DNA of 41,395 bases from Planococcus sp. ISL-110 (GTDB lineage: Bacteria > Bacillota > Bacilli > Bacillales_A > Planococcaceae), in the NCBI RefSeq assembly GCF_018613575.1, contig NZ_JAGGPX010000011.1, positions 1 through 41,395 of the forward strand. The letters are read 5' to 3'. Below, in pieces: positions 27,912-35,483 of this stretch. A program made the translations under genes and the position numbers. How positions within the stretch are numbered: position 1 is the stretch's first letter; each line of letters begins with the position of its first letter. Below the pieces are notes generated by a model that did not search any database, was not told where the DNA came from, and saw only the letters and a list, made by a program, of their open reading frames with translations.

Positions 27912-28103
27912 TCATCGTTGTTTCTGCTGCTCAGCAATCCACCAGTCTATGTGTTCCAAGTTAAAGATCACAATGTCCTGATATGCTTTGCGGTGCGGAA
28001 TTTTTCTTCTTGACATCAAATCTGTAATCTGCTCTGCAGCCAACGGATAATTTACTGATTCCAAATAATCGATCAGACTAGCAAGACCTTGAATTTTCCT
28101 CAA
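27912..28103 (-). CDS. Small helical protein of unknown function
   Basis: A 63-aa protein read from TTG at 28103 (MRKIQGLASLIDYLESVNYP), with GGGAGG 8 nt upstream. It looks all-helical, with the segment LAAEQITDLMSRRKIPHRKAY resembling a helix-turn-helix-like pair, and ends HIDWWIAEQQKQR. The family is not recognised. It is followed by a strong terminator and preceded by a long stretch without genes. Confidence 0.65.
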   Translation of the reverse strand: MRKIQGLASLIDYLESVNYPLAAEQITDLMSRRKIPHRKAYQDIVIFNLEHIDWWIAEQQKQR

Positions 28104-28121
28104 TTTAATCGCCTCCCACAA

Positions 28122-28635
28122 AATCTTCCTTTAAAAATACAAAGGAAAATTCAGTATGAGTTATTAAATATTTAGGCTGCACTTAATTATAACCCAAAAT
28201 TTACTGCTGTAAACCATTTTCCGGCAGATTATTTTAATCTGCACTGCTGATACTTATTATCTGTGGTTGAAATTATATTGCTCGAGACGCAGGTAGAGTA
28301 CACATATATAGTCCATTATTAACAATTCTCTTTTTCCCTACCCTTCTGTTTTTTTTCAAATCAAAAAAGCACTCTTAAAAAGGCGCTTTCGTCTATCCTT
28401 ATTATTTTGCAGAGCCAGAATGGCATATCCTTGATCTTCACTGAAGTGCAAGTCACCATAAAGCTCATTTACGAGCCATTTCAGTATCTTCTCTCATTCA
28501 GGTTATGTAAATCTTCCACTTAGCTAACTCTTGTATTTCAAGAGTTCTTGTTCTCAAGACAATTCTATAAAATAGAACTGGCTGCCGCTCTTCCAGTTTT
28601 TTTCGCTTCTCACTGATCATTTCTTCCGACCATTT
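28122..28635. other. Gene-free stretch with hairpins and a possible coding relic
   Basis: About 510 bp without an intact gene. It holds a perfect 7-bp hairpin GCAGATT/AATCTGC (28224-28242), an inverted repeat AACTCTT/AAGAGTT near 28527-28547, and AACTGG/CCAGTT followed by seven T near 28577-28602, which looks like a plus-strand terminator. On the minus strand an open frame of 45 codons (28493-28356) reads like protein (KWLVNELYGDL, QGYAILALQNNKDRRKRLF) but has no start codon, so it may be the 3' remnant of a lost gene. Confidence 0.45.
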
Positions 28636-28670
28636 AAAAAACCGTTGAAGCTCAGAAGCTTCAACGGTTT
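28636..28670 (-). terminator. Terminator of glnA
   Basis: A perfect 12-bp stem ACCGTTGAAGCT/AGCTTCAACGGT with a 4-nt loop, followed on the minus strand by a T run (28641-28636), just past the glnA stop. Confidence 0.92.
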
Positions 28671-28675
28671 GACTA

Positions 28676-30010
28676 TTAATACATTTTCAAGTATTGCTCA
28701 CGTTCCCAAGGGTGGACGCTTGTGCGGAACATGTCCCACTCAATTTCTTTCGCTTCGACGAAGTTGTTCAAAATATGTTCGCCTAACGCTTTAGTCATCA
28801 CTTCATCTTCCTGCAATTCCTGAAGAGCCGAATACAAAGTGCCTGGCAAGTCTTTGATGCCGACTGCTTCGCGTTCTTTTCTTTTCATTGCATAGATGTT
28901 GCGGTCTACAGCATTTGGCGGAGTCAATTTTCTTCTGATTCCGTCAAGACCTGCACCAAGTAGTACAGCCATTGCTAAGTATGGGTTGGCTGCTGGATCG
29001 ACAGAACGCACTTCAACACGTGTTGACAAACCGCGTGATGCCGGAATGCGGATCAATGGGCTTCTGTTTTGGCCAGACCAAGCGATGTAACAAGGAGCTT
29101 CGTAACCTGGAACCAAACGCTTATACGAGTTGACAAGCGGATTTGTAACAGCTGTAAAGCCTTGTGCGTGCTCAATGATGCCCGCGATGAATTGGTAAGC
29201 TGTTTCACTCAATTTCATGTCGCCGTCTTCATCAAGGAATGTATTGCGGTCTCCGTCAAACAAGGAAAGGTTCATGTGCATTCCTGAACCGTTGACGCCG
29301 AATAATGGCTTCGGCATGAAGGTTGCGTGAAGGCCGTGTTTGCGGGCAATCGTTTTAACAACCAATTTAAAGGTTTGGATATCGTCACATGCTTTGATCG
29401 CATCTGCGTATTTAAAGTCGATTTCGTGTTGTCCTGGTGCTACTTCGTGGTGGGAAGCTTCGATTTCAAAGCCCATTTCCTCCAACTCAAGTACGATGTC
29501 GCGTCGGCAGTTTTCGCCAAGGTCCATCGGTGCCAAGTCAAAATAGCCGCCGTGGTCATTCAACTCTAGAGACGGTTCGCCTCTTTCATCAAGTTTGAAC
29601 AAGAAGAATTCAGGCTCTGGTCCAAGGTTGAAATGTGTAAATCCAAGCTCTTCCATTTCCTTCAATACACGCTTCAAGTTTGTACGTGGATCTCCAGCAA
29701 ATGGCGTACCATCTGGGCTGTAGATATCACAGATTAAACGAGCGACTTTCCCTTTACCAGTAATCCATGGGAATACAACCCATGTATCAAGGTCAGGGAA
29801 TAAATACATATCAGATTCTTCGATGCGTACAAACCCATCGATAGAAGATCCATCAAACATCATTTTATTATCGAGTGCTTTGTCCAACTGGGATGTCGGT
29901 ATTTCAACGTTTTTAATGACCCCAAGAATATCTGTAAACTGTAGACGGATAAAATTTACGTTCTCTTCTTTTACTAATCGTTGAATATCTTCTTTTGAAT
30001 ACTTGCCCAT
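28676..30010 (-). CDS. glnA: Glutamine synthetase (type I)
   Basis: A 444-aa enzyme that makes glutamine from glutamate, ammonia and ATP. Signature stretches include [17 protein letters not shown] near residue 53, [10 protein letters not shown] near residue 127, [27 protein letters not shown] and [13 protein letters not shown]. The short form without an adenylylation tyrosine segment agrees with the GlnR-regulated Firmicute enzyme. AGGAGAG precedes the ATG. It follows glnR by 41 bp; the enzyme, when feedback-inhibited, controls GlnR in B. subtilis. Confidence 0.98.
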   Translation of the reverse strand: MGKYSKEDIQRLVKEENVNFIRLQFTDILGVIKNVEIPTSQLDKALDNKMMFDGSSIDGFVRIEESDMYLFPDLDTWVVFPWITGKGKVARLICDIYSPDGTPFAGDPRTNLKRVLKEMEELGFTHFNLGPEPEFFLFKLDERGEPSLELNDHGGYFDLAPMDLGENCRRDIVLELEEMGFEIEASHHEVAPGQHEIDFKYADAIKACDDIQTFKLVVKTIARKHGLHATFMPKPLFGVNGSGMHMNLSLFDGDRNTFLDEDGDMKLSETAYQFIAGIIEHAQGFTAVTNPLVNSYKRLVPGYEAPCYIAWSGQNRSPLIRIPASRGLSTRVEVRSVDPAANPYLAMAVLLGAGLDGIRRKLTPPNAVDRNIYAMKRKEREAVGIKDLPGTLYSALQELQEDEVMTKALGEHILNNFVEAKEIEWDMFRTSVHPWEREQYLKMY

Positions 30011-30051
30011 GTTCTCTTCACTCTCCTATTATAATTGTATGTAAGCCCATT

Positions 30052-30438
30052 TCAATTAAAGAAACGGGATAAATCACTTTGTCTGAAGCCGCCCTTTTCA
30101 AGTGGACGGGCCTGGTGTTTCAACTCTTCGTGGAGCAGCTTGCGCAGTTCAGCGTCACTTAAGCTTTTTGGCTCTGCTTTTTCATTTTCTGGTGTTTCTC
30201 TTAAGTCGTATATTTTCTTAATGCCAGCCATGTTGAGCCCTTGATCTAGGTAATCCTTGATTTCGAGCAGGGTATCGACATCATTCAACGAAAACATACG
30301 CTTATTGCCTTCTGTTCGGGCAGGGCTGATTAAATCATGCTCTTCGTAATAACGAATTTGTCTTGCAGTCAATTCCGTCAGCTGCATCACAATGCTGATT
30401 GGAAGAAGCGGCATTGTCCGTCGCACCCGGTTCGTCAT
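30052..30438 (-). CDS. glnR: Nitrogen regulator GlnR (MerR family)
   Basis: A 128-aa repressor starting MTNRVRRTMPLLPISIVMQL, with GGGTGA 5 nt before the ATG at 30438. The MerR-type winged helix has LTELTARQIRYYEEHDLISPAR, then a helix (DVDTLLEIKDYLDQGLNMAGIKK) and a C-terminal tail ending RQSDLSRFF, the part that senses feedback-inhibited glutamine synthetase in B. subtilis. First gene of glnRA; a GlnR operator lies just upstream of its promoter. Confidence 0.96.
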   Translation of the reverse strand: MTNRVRRTMPLLPISIVMQLTELTARQIRYYEEHDLISPARTEGNKRMFSLNDVDTLLEIKDYLDQGLNMAGIKKIYDLRETPENEKAEPKSLSDAELRKLLHEELKHQARPLEKGGFRQSDLSRFFN

Positions 30439-30473
30439 AAGTTTCACCCATTTCAAATAATTGCTACTATTAC

Positions 30474-30502
30474 ATTATATCTAATGTCAGGTTCTTTGTC
30501 AA
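30474..30502 (-). promoter_or_regulatory. Consensus sigma-A promoter of glnRA
   Basis: TTGACA (30502-30497) and TATAAT (30479-30474) are exactly 17 bp apart on the minus strand, a perfect vegetative promoter 36 bp before the glnR ATG. The segment TGACA-N7-TAATG across the -10 is a degenerate match to a second GlnR site, as in B. subtilis. Confidence 0.9.
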
Positions 30503-30507
30503 ACACA

Positions 30508-30524
30508 TGTTAAGTTTTCTAACA
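30508..30524. promoter_or_regulatory. GlnR operator
   Basis: TGTTA-AGTTTTC-TAACA is a perfect match to the GlnR/TnrA consensus TGTNA-N7-TNACA, placed 5 bp upstream of the -35 of the glnRA promoter. It supports autorepression in nitrogen excess. Confidence 0.88.
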
Positions 30525-30526
30525 TT

Positions 30527-30553
30527 AAAAAATCCCGCACAATAAATGCGGGG
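30527..30553 (-). terminator. Terminator of ynbB
   Basis: CCCGCA caataaa TGCGGG, followed on the minus strand by six T residues, 7 bp after the ynbB stop. It lies directly upstream of the GlnR operator. Confidence 0.85.
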
Positions 30554-30559
30554 AGAAGT

Positions 30560-31792
30560 TTAAATTAATTTCATTTTTTTTAAGGTATCAATCGAATTCA
30601 GTACAGCAATTTTCACATGCTCATACGTAAGGCCGCCTTGGACAAATGCTGTGTAAGGCGGACGGATTGGGCCATCAGCTGTCAGCTCAATGCTGGACCC
30701 TTGCACAAATGTTCCGGCAGCCATGATGACATCGTCCTCATAGCCAGGCATATATGCGGGTTCAGGCTTGAATTGTGCATTGACTGGTGAGCTTGCCTGT
30801 ATTGTTTGGCAAAAAGCAATCATTTGTTCAGCGGTTTGAAACGACACGGATTGAATCAAATCTGTTCGCTTGTCGCTCCAATGAGGAGTAGTTGCCATTC
30901 CGGTATCTTCCAGGAGTGCCGAAGTGAAAATCGCCCCTTTTAATGCTTGAGAAACAATATGCGGAGCCATAAAAAATCCCTGGTACATATCAGGCAGTGC
31001 ATTAAGCGAAGCTCCTGCTTCTCCTCCTATACCCGGCGAGGTCATGCGGTAACCACATTTTTCGATTAAATCTTTTCTGCCAGCTATGTAGCCGCCGATT
31101 TTCGCCAGGCCGCCGCCGGGATTTTTTATAAGTGAGCCGGCAATCAGATCTGCCCCCACTTCGATCGGCTCTTGTTTTTCTACAAACTCGCCGTAGCAAT
31201 TGTCCACAAAAATGATGGCGTCCGGTTTCAGGAGGCGAATCTTTGTGACCATCTCTCCGATTTCTGCCACCGTAAAGGAAGGACGTGTGTCGTAGCCTCT
31301 TGAGCGCTGAATGGCAATGACTTTTGTTTTGCTGCTGATTGCCTGTTCAGCTGCAGGCCAATCGATGTTATTATCAGCATTCAACTCCGTGTGCTGGTAA
31401 CTGATGCCGAAATCCTTTAGCGATCCGGTATCCTTTTCGCCACCGGACACGATAGAATCGAGTGTGTCATAGGGTTTTCCTGTAAGGTACAGCAATTCAT
31501 CCCCCGGGCGCAGCAAACCAAACAAAGAAATCGTGATTGCGTGGGTTCCAGAGATGATCTGCGGACGCACGAGTGCAGCCTCAGCTTTAAAAACATCAGC
31601 ATAAACGCGTTCAAGCGTATCGCGCCCTTCGTCATCATAGCCATAGCCCGTCGATGGGTTGAAATGGTGGTCGCTGACCCGCTGGTTTTGGAAAGCATCT
31701 AATACTTTCTTCTGGTTTACATATGCAATTTCATCCGCCAGCTGCAATTGCTCCTGAATGGTTTCTTCTATTGTTTTTATCGTAGTAAACAT
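30560..31792 (-). CDS. ynbB: PLP-dependent YnbB protein (aluminium resistance / methionine gamma-lyase family)
   Basis: A 410-aa fold-type I PLP enzyme. The N-terminal HFNPSTGYGYDDEGRDTLE and RPQIISGTHAIT stretches, the Asp motif VDNCYGEFVE, the PLP-lysine motif GSLIKNPGGGLAKIGGYIAG and the C-terminal DGPIRPPYTAFVQGGLTYEH match the YnbB group, whose real substrate is uncertain. The ATG at 31792 has GGAG 6 nt upstream; another ATG four codons earlier is possible. It is upstream of glnRA on the same strand, as in Bacillus, but the adjacent hflX of B. subtilis is not here. Confidence 0.9.
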   Translation of the reverse strand: MFTTIKTIEETIQEQLQLADEIAYVNQKKVLDAFQNQRVSDHHFNPSTGYGYDDEGRDTLERVYADVFKAEAALVRPQIISGTHAITISLFGLLRPGDELLYLTGKPYDTLDSIVSGGEKDTGSLKDFGISYQHTELNADNNIDWPAAEQAISSKTKVIAIQRSRGYDTRPSFTVAEIGEMVTKIRLLKPDAIIFVDNCYGEFVEKQEPIEVGADLIAGSLIKNPGGGLAKIGGYIAGRKDLIEKCGYRMTSPGIGGEAGASLNALPDMYQGFFMAPHIVSQALKGAIFTSALLEDTGMATTPHWSDKRTDLIQSVSFQTAEQMIAFCQTIQASSPVNAQFKPEPAYMPGYEDDVIMAAGTFVQGSSIELTADGPIRPPYTAFVQGGLTYEHVKIAVLNSIDTLKKMKLI

Positions 31793-31839
31793 GTAATTCT
31801 CCATTCTCTTGAACTTCTCTTCCTATTATGCGCCATGAC

Positions 31840-31867
31840 TTGAAATAGCGTCAAATTCTGATACAAT
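31840..31867 (+). promoter_or_regulatory. Promoter of the TRIC-type channel gene
   Basis: TTGAAA (31840-31845) and an extended -10 TGaTACAAT (31859-31867), 16 bp apart, 33 bp before the ATG at 31900. Confidence 0.6.
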
Positions 31868-31899
31868 TCATAGAGTTGTATGTTAAGGAGGAATAGGCC

Positions 31900-32505
31900 A
31901 TGGCTTGGGAAGTACTGAGCGCCATCGGTACGATTGCTTTTGCAGTATCTGGCGCGATCATCGCCATGGAAGAAGAATACGATATTTTTGGCGTGTACCT
32001 TCTCGGCGTTGTCACCGCCTTTGGCGGCGGTGCTATAAGAAATTTATTGATTGGAGTCCCTGTTTCGGCGCTGTGGGAACAAGAATTCATGTTTCAGCTT
32101 GCCTTCATCTCGATTACGGTCGTCTTCCTGTTTCCACATAAATTGCTTGGCCATTGGAATCGCTGGGGCTACTTTTTTGATGCCATCGGTTTGTCGGCAT
32201 TTGCGGTCCAAGGTGCCATCTTTGCCGTTGAATTGGAGTTGCCGCTCTTTGCAATTATTGTGGCAGCGGTATTAACAGGTTCAGGCGGAGGAATCATCCG
32301 CGACCTGCTGGCTGGGCGTAAACCGCTTGTTTTGAAATCGGAAATCTATGCTGTCTGGGCCGCACTGGCAGGGTTGTTTATCAGCTATGATTTAGCTGAC
32401 TCCGATTTCATGCTATATTCCTTGTTCATTCTGATTACGATCCTGCGAATTTTATCCTATACCTTCAACTGGAGATTGCCGATCCGCAAAATCCAGATAT
32501 CTTAG
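31900..32505 (+). CDS. TRIC-type cation channel family membrane protein
   Basis: A 201-aa membrane protein with about seven hydrophobic segments in two repeated halves. Each half contains the family's glycine-rich kink: FGGGAIRNLLIGVPV near residue 45 and GSGGGIIRDLLAGRKP near residue 128, which in the trimeric intracellular cation channel family break pore helices. AAGGAGG stands 9 nt before the ATG. Prokaryotic homologues form potassium/sodium channels; the role here is not known. It is divergent from ynbB and convergent with the rhodanese gene. Confidence 0.88.
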   Translation: MAWEVLSAIGTIAFAVSGAIIAMEEEYDIFGVYLLGVVTAFGGGAIRNLLIGVPVSALWEQEFMFQLAFISITVVFLFPHKLLGHWNRWGYFFDAIGLSAFAVQGAIFAVELELPLFAIIVAAVLTGSGGGIIRDLLAGRKPLVLKSEIYAVWAALAGLFISYDLADSDFMLYSLFILITILRILSYTFNWRLPIRKIQIS

Positions 32506-32555
32506 GAGGAGCGCTGAAGCTCGAATAATAGTTAAAAAGTCAACACCTTAAAGCT

Positions 32556-32600
32556 AAAAACAGACCACTCGGAGTTTTCTTCCAAGTGGTCTGTTTTTTT
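32556..32600. terminator. Bidirectional terminator
   Basis: AAAAACAGACCACT pairs with AGTGGTCTGTTTTT, enclosing an inner GGA/TCC stem, between the convergent channel and rhodanese genes. Confidence 0.9.
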
Positions 32601-32604
32601 ATAC

Positions 32605-32904
32605 TTATGCGATTGTTTCGCCGTTCCAGGCAGTCATGCCACCCTCGACATTGACTGTATTGATGCTATTTGACTCTAAAATACCACAGGCCATTTCACT
32701 GCGGCGGCCCGCGCGACAGACCATATGATATTCTTTTCCTGCATCCAGTTCCCCGATGCGTTCTCCCACTTCACCAAGAGGGATGTGTTTAGCTCCAGGA
32801 ATCATCCCTGCAGCCACCTCATCCTCCTCGCGAACGTCGATGATGTTCAATTCTTCTCCAGCTTCTACTCGTTTTTGCAGTTCATCTGCTGTAATAGTTT
32901 TCAT
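32605..32904 (-). CDS. Single-domain rhodanese
   Basis: A 99-aa single rhodanese domain that carries persulfide sulfur. The catalytic cysteine is in YHMVCRAGRRSEMAC, the expected CRAGxR loop. Other family marks are IIDVREEDEVAAGMIPGAKHIPLGEV and the C-terminal NVEGGMTAWNGE. AGGAGGGG precedes the ATG. It is monocistronic, between a bidirectional terminator and a repeat region. The sulfur donor or acceptor cannot be told from context. Confidence 0.92.
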   Translation of the reverse strand: MKTITADELQKRVEAGEELNIIDVREEDEVAAGMIPGAKHIPLGEVGERIGELDAGKEYHMVCRAGRRSEMACGILESNSINTVNVEGGMTAWNGETIA

Positions 32905-32973
32905 GAATACCCCTCCTGAATTTAAATCCTATTCACCTGAAAATGCTATACCGCCCAAAGCCAACTGTCAACT

Positions 32974-33233
32974 AGAAAAGCGCAAGCAGCCGTTTAGATT
33001 TGACGGGCATAAGACACACTGGCGAAGCGGCATTTTTTGCCGCACAGCCAGAGTGGCTTATGACCCTAGAATCTGGCTGCTGGAGCTGGACACAGAAAAG
33101 CGCAAGCGCTCGTGTTTGTCCCGACAAGCGCTGGAAGCCGTGCCGGCAATGGCTGAAGCGACTCGAGGGATTGGGCGGCGGAGCTGGACACAGAAAAGCG
33201 CAAGCACCCGTTTAGATTTGACGGGCATAAGAC
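32974..33233. repeat. Three-unit intergenic repeat array
   Basis: Three units begin with the identical 14-mer AGAAAAGCGCAAGC at 32974, 33094 and 33192 (spacing 120 and 98 bp). The 26-bp block 33082-33107 is repeated exactly at 33180-33205, and another exact 26-bp block occurs at 32990-33015 and 33208-33233, the latter containing a CCCGT/ACGGG hairpin. Unit 2 has AGCGCT twice and a TTGTC/GACAA inverted pair. The array is more GC-rich than the flanks. Open frames across it have no ribosome sites and are not credible genes. It resembles small non-autonomous repeat families of Bacillales. Confidence 0.85.
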
Positions 33234-33259
33234 GCGCCGTGCTTCCGGTCAGATCCATT

Positions 33260-33288
33260 TAAAAAACCGGACTGCATTTGCAGTCCGG
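33260..33288 (-). terminator. Terminator of hfq
   Basis: A perfect 9-bp stem CCGGACTGC/GCAGTCCGG with loop ATTT, followed on the minus strand by T residues, 8 bp beyond the hfq stop. Confidence 0.92.
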
Positions 33289-33295
33289 AACCTGT

Positions 33296-33520
33296 TTATT
33301 CTTCGTGCTCGATCGCCACAGCTTTTGCCGGAGAAAATGTCGAAATGGCATGCTTATAGATTAATTGCTGCTTGCCTTCAGTCTCGACCAGCACCGTAAA
33401 ATTATCATAGGATTTAATGGTTCCTTTTAGTTGGAAGCCATTAAGTAAAAAGACAGTAACATAAATATTATTTTTACGAAGCTGATTTAAATAGACATCC
33501 TGGATATTGATCGGTTTCAT
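33296..33520 (-). CDS. hfq: RNA chaperone Hfq
   Basis: A 74-aa Sm-like protein forming a hexameric ring that binds small RNAs and mRNAs. Sm1 contains [22 protein letters not shown] after NIQD, and Sm2 has the diagnostic YKHAISTF. The short acidic tail (EHEE) is typical of Bacillus-type Hfq. GGGG lies shortly before the ATG. It follows miaA by 10 bp, the usual miaA-hfq arrangement. Confidence 0.97.
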   Translation of the reverse strand: MKPINIQDVYLNQLRKNNIYVTVFLLNGFQLKGTIKSYDNFTVLVETEGKQQLIYKHAISTFSPAKAVAIEHEE

Positions 33521-33530
33521 ATAAATCCCC

Positions 33531-34490
33531 CTATTTCTCTACTTGTGTTTGATTTGCCATCAGTTTACCAATTCGACAGTTTCTGTCATTTCCCTGCATG
33601 AAGTCGGTTATTTTCTGGAGATTCTTTTCCGGATCCGCAAGTGCATCAATCCAAAAAATCGGCAGTTTGTTCTTAAAATAGGTAAACTGCCTTTTTGCGT
33701 ATTTCCGCGAGTTCTGTTTGAGCTTTGCGACCGCTTCCTCAAGGCTCCCCGATCCATCGAGATAGGCATAAATCTCTCTATACCCAATGGCCTGGATTGA
33801 CTGCACTTCTCGGATGCCCCTTTGCCGCAAGGCCTCTGCTTCTTCGATCAAACCGCGTTCAATCATGGCATCTACACGCTGATTGATGCGTTCATATAGA
33901 ATTCCTCTTGGAATATCCAATCCGATGATCACTTCATTATACATTGGCGATAACGCAAGCTCCCGGTCGCCTTTTTCCTGGTCGCTGCTCATCAGAATTT
34001 CAACTGCACGTACGACCCGCCTCGTGTTATTGGGGTGGATCTCCGATTTTGGATCCAGCTCCATCAATTTTTGGTGCATCCGCTCAGGACCGAATTCATC
34101 CAGCTCTTTATGCAAGCTGTCACGCAAATATTGGTCAACAGGTTCGACCGAGAAGCGGTAATCGAACAGCACTGCCTGGACATAAAGACCTGATCCGCCA
34201 ACAATGATCGGCAGCTTGCCGCGGGAACGGATGTCGGTTATTTTCTCCCGTACCAGCTTCTGGTATTCAGCTACCGAAAAACTTTCATCCGGTTCTTTAA
34301 TGTCCAATAGATGATGGGGTATCCCCGCCATTTCTTCCGGCAAGATTTTTGCCGTCCCAATTGTCATGTCCCGGTAAATCTGCATGGAATCGCCATTGAT
34401 GATTTCACCATCCAACCGTTTGGCTAATTCGAGGCTCAATGCTGTTTTGCCGGAGGCAGTCGGGCCAACAATGGCCACTACATCAATCAT
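33531..34490 (-). CDS. miaA: tRNA dimethylallyltransferase MiaA
   Basis: A 319-aa enzyme that adds a dimethylallyl group to A37 of tRNAs reading UNN codons (i6A37). The P-loop is [16 protein letters not shown] at residue 6; further motifs are [45 protein letters not shown] and [14 protein letters not shown] KRQFTYFKN. The start is the ATG at 34490, overlapping the hydrolase stop by 8 nt. Its normal partner MiaB, which converts i6A to ms2i6A, survives in this window only as fragments (40407-40692). Confidence 0.96.
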   Translation of the reverse strand: MIDVVAIVGPTASGKTALSLELAKRLDGEIINGDSMQIYRDMTIGTAKILPEEMAGIPHHLLDIKEPDESFSVAEYQKLVREKITDIRSRGKLPIIVGGSGLYVQAVLFDYRFSVEPVDQYLRDSLHKELDEFGPERMHQKLMELDPKSEIHPNNTRRVVRAVEILMSSDQEKGDRELALSPMYNEVIIGLDIPRGILYERINQRVDAMIERGLIEEAEALRQRGIREVQSIQAIGYREIYAYLDGSGSLEEAVAKLKQNSRKYAKRQFTYFKNKLPIFWIDALADPEKNLQKITDFMQGNDRNCRIGKLMANQTQVEK

Positions 34491-35403
34491 TTCCGCACAT
34501 CCAATCGCCGATTCGCTCAAAATGGGACTGGCGATCGATTTCATTCAACAATTCGTGCCGTCCCTGTTCTGCAAGATGGACTTTGACATGTTCCATTCCG
34601 GCATCAGCAAACTGGTTAGCAGAACTGAATACCCCTTTGCCATTATTGCCAACAGGATCCATGGACCCACTAATCAGCAGGACCGGCAAGTTTTTCCGTA
34701 TTTTGGCGATTTCCGCCGATTTATTGATGACGGCAAGCCCTGAGAACAAATCGATGTAAAATTGGTTAGTCGACTCAAAACCGCACCACGGATCGGCTTC
34801 ATATTTCGCGACTTCCTCTTTATCCCTAGTCAGCCAGGCATAGGAGGAACCCTCCTCCATGAAGGATTTGCTAAAGCGGCCAAAAGTCAGTAGTCTAAGT
34901 GTTTTACTGGTTTGCTGCTTGCCCTGCGTTTTCGCTGATGCGACAGCTATAGCCAAACCAAGTTTCCCTGAAGTGCCGGGATCTCCGCTTGTGCCGGATA
35001 AAACCACACGGCTGATGTCTTCGCTGTGCAATTGCATATAGCGGCGGGCTATGAATGACCCCATGCTGTGGCCGAATAAAATTAGCGGCAGTTTGCCGGT
35101 CGCCTGCTGCGCTTCCGTAATGACTGTGTGGGCATCCTCGACCACCCGTTTAAAGCCGTCATGATCTGCGAAATAGCCCAGCATACCGTTGCGTTCTGCT
35201 GTTTTGCCATGTCCTCGCTGGTCATGGGCAGATACAATAAAGCCGAGTGATGTCAAATACTCCACGAATTCTGTATATCGGCCAATATGCTCCGCCATTC
35301 CATGGATGATATGGACATGTCCAATCGGGCTTGGCGGCTCGTAGCGTTCATAATAGAGTTTGTGTCCATCAGAGACACGCATATAATCTTTGCTCACCTG
35401 CAT
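34483..35403 (-). CDS. Alpha/beta hydrolase, monoacylglycerol lipase-like
   Basis: A 306-aa cytoplasmic hydrolase. The oxyanion region is [13 protein letters not shown], followed by [13 protein letters not shown]; the nucleophile serine is in [13 protein letters not shown]; an aspartate lies in [10 protein letters not shown] and the histidine in [11 protein letters not shown]. This order matches the monoacylglycerol lipase / lysophospholipase group. GGGAGGGG stands 8 nt before the ATG. The gene is between mutL and miaA, overlapping miaA by 8 nt, so it is co-expressed with tRNA modification and hfq. Exact lipid substrate unknown. Confidence 0.87.
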   Translation of the reverse strand: MQVSKDYMRVSDGHKLYYERYEPPSPIGHVHIIHGMAEHIGRYTEFVEYLTSLGFIVSAHDQRGHGKTAERNGMLGYFADHDGFKRVVEDAHTVITEAQQATGKLPLILFGHSMGSFIARRYMQLHSEDISRVVLSGTSGDPGTSGKLGLAIAVASAKTQGKQQTSKTLRLLTFGRFSKSFMEEGSSYAWLTRDKEEVAKYEADPWCGFESTNQFYIDLFSGLAVINKSAEIAKIRKNLPVLLISGSMDPVGNNGKGVFSSANQFADAGMEHVKVHLAEQGRHELLNEIDRQSHFERIGDWMCGND

Positions 35404-35483
35404 TCTCCATACCCCTCCCTACTGAGTCGATTCACCTATTCTATACTAATACCCAAAACTCTTTGGGCTAAGCCATCGAAAGG

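Noticed and set aside
32974..33233. CRISPR array
   Set aside because: The three units are about 100-120 bp apart, with repeat parts of different lengths, no regular spacers and no cas genes nearby.
32756..33262. Long open frames on both strands across the repeat array
   Set aside because: They run over the GC-rich repeats and part of the rhodanese gene, lack ribosome sites, and their protein sequences are repeat-derived.
35452..35467. CCCAAAA/TTTGGG hairpin between mutL and the hydrolase
   Set aside because: The stem is short and has no T run on either strand, so it is not supported as a terminator.
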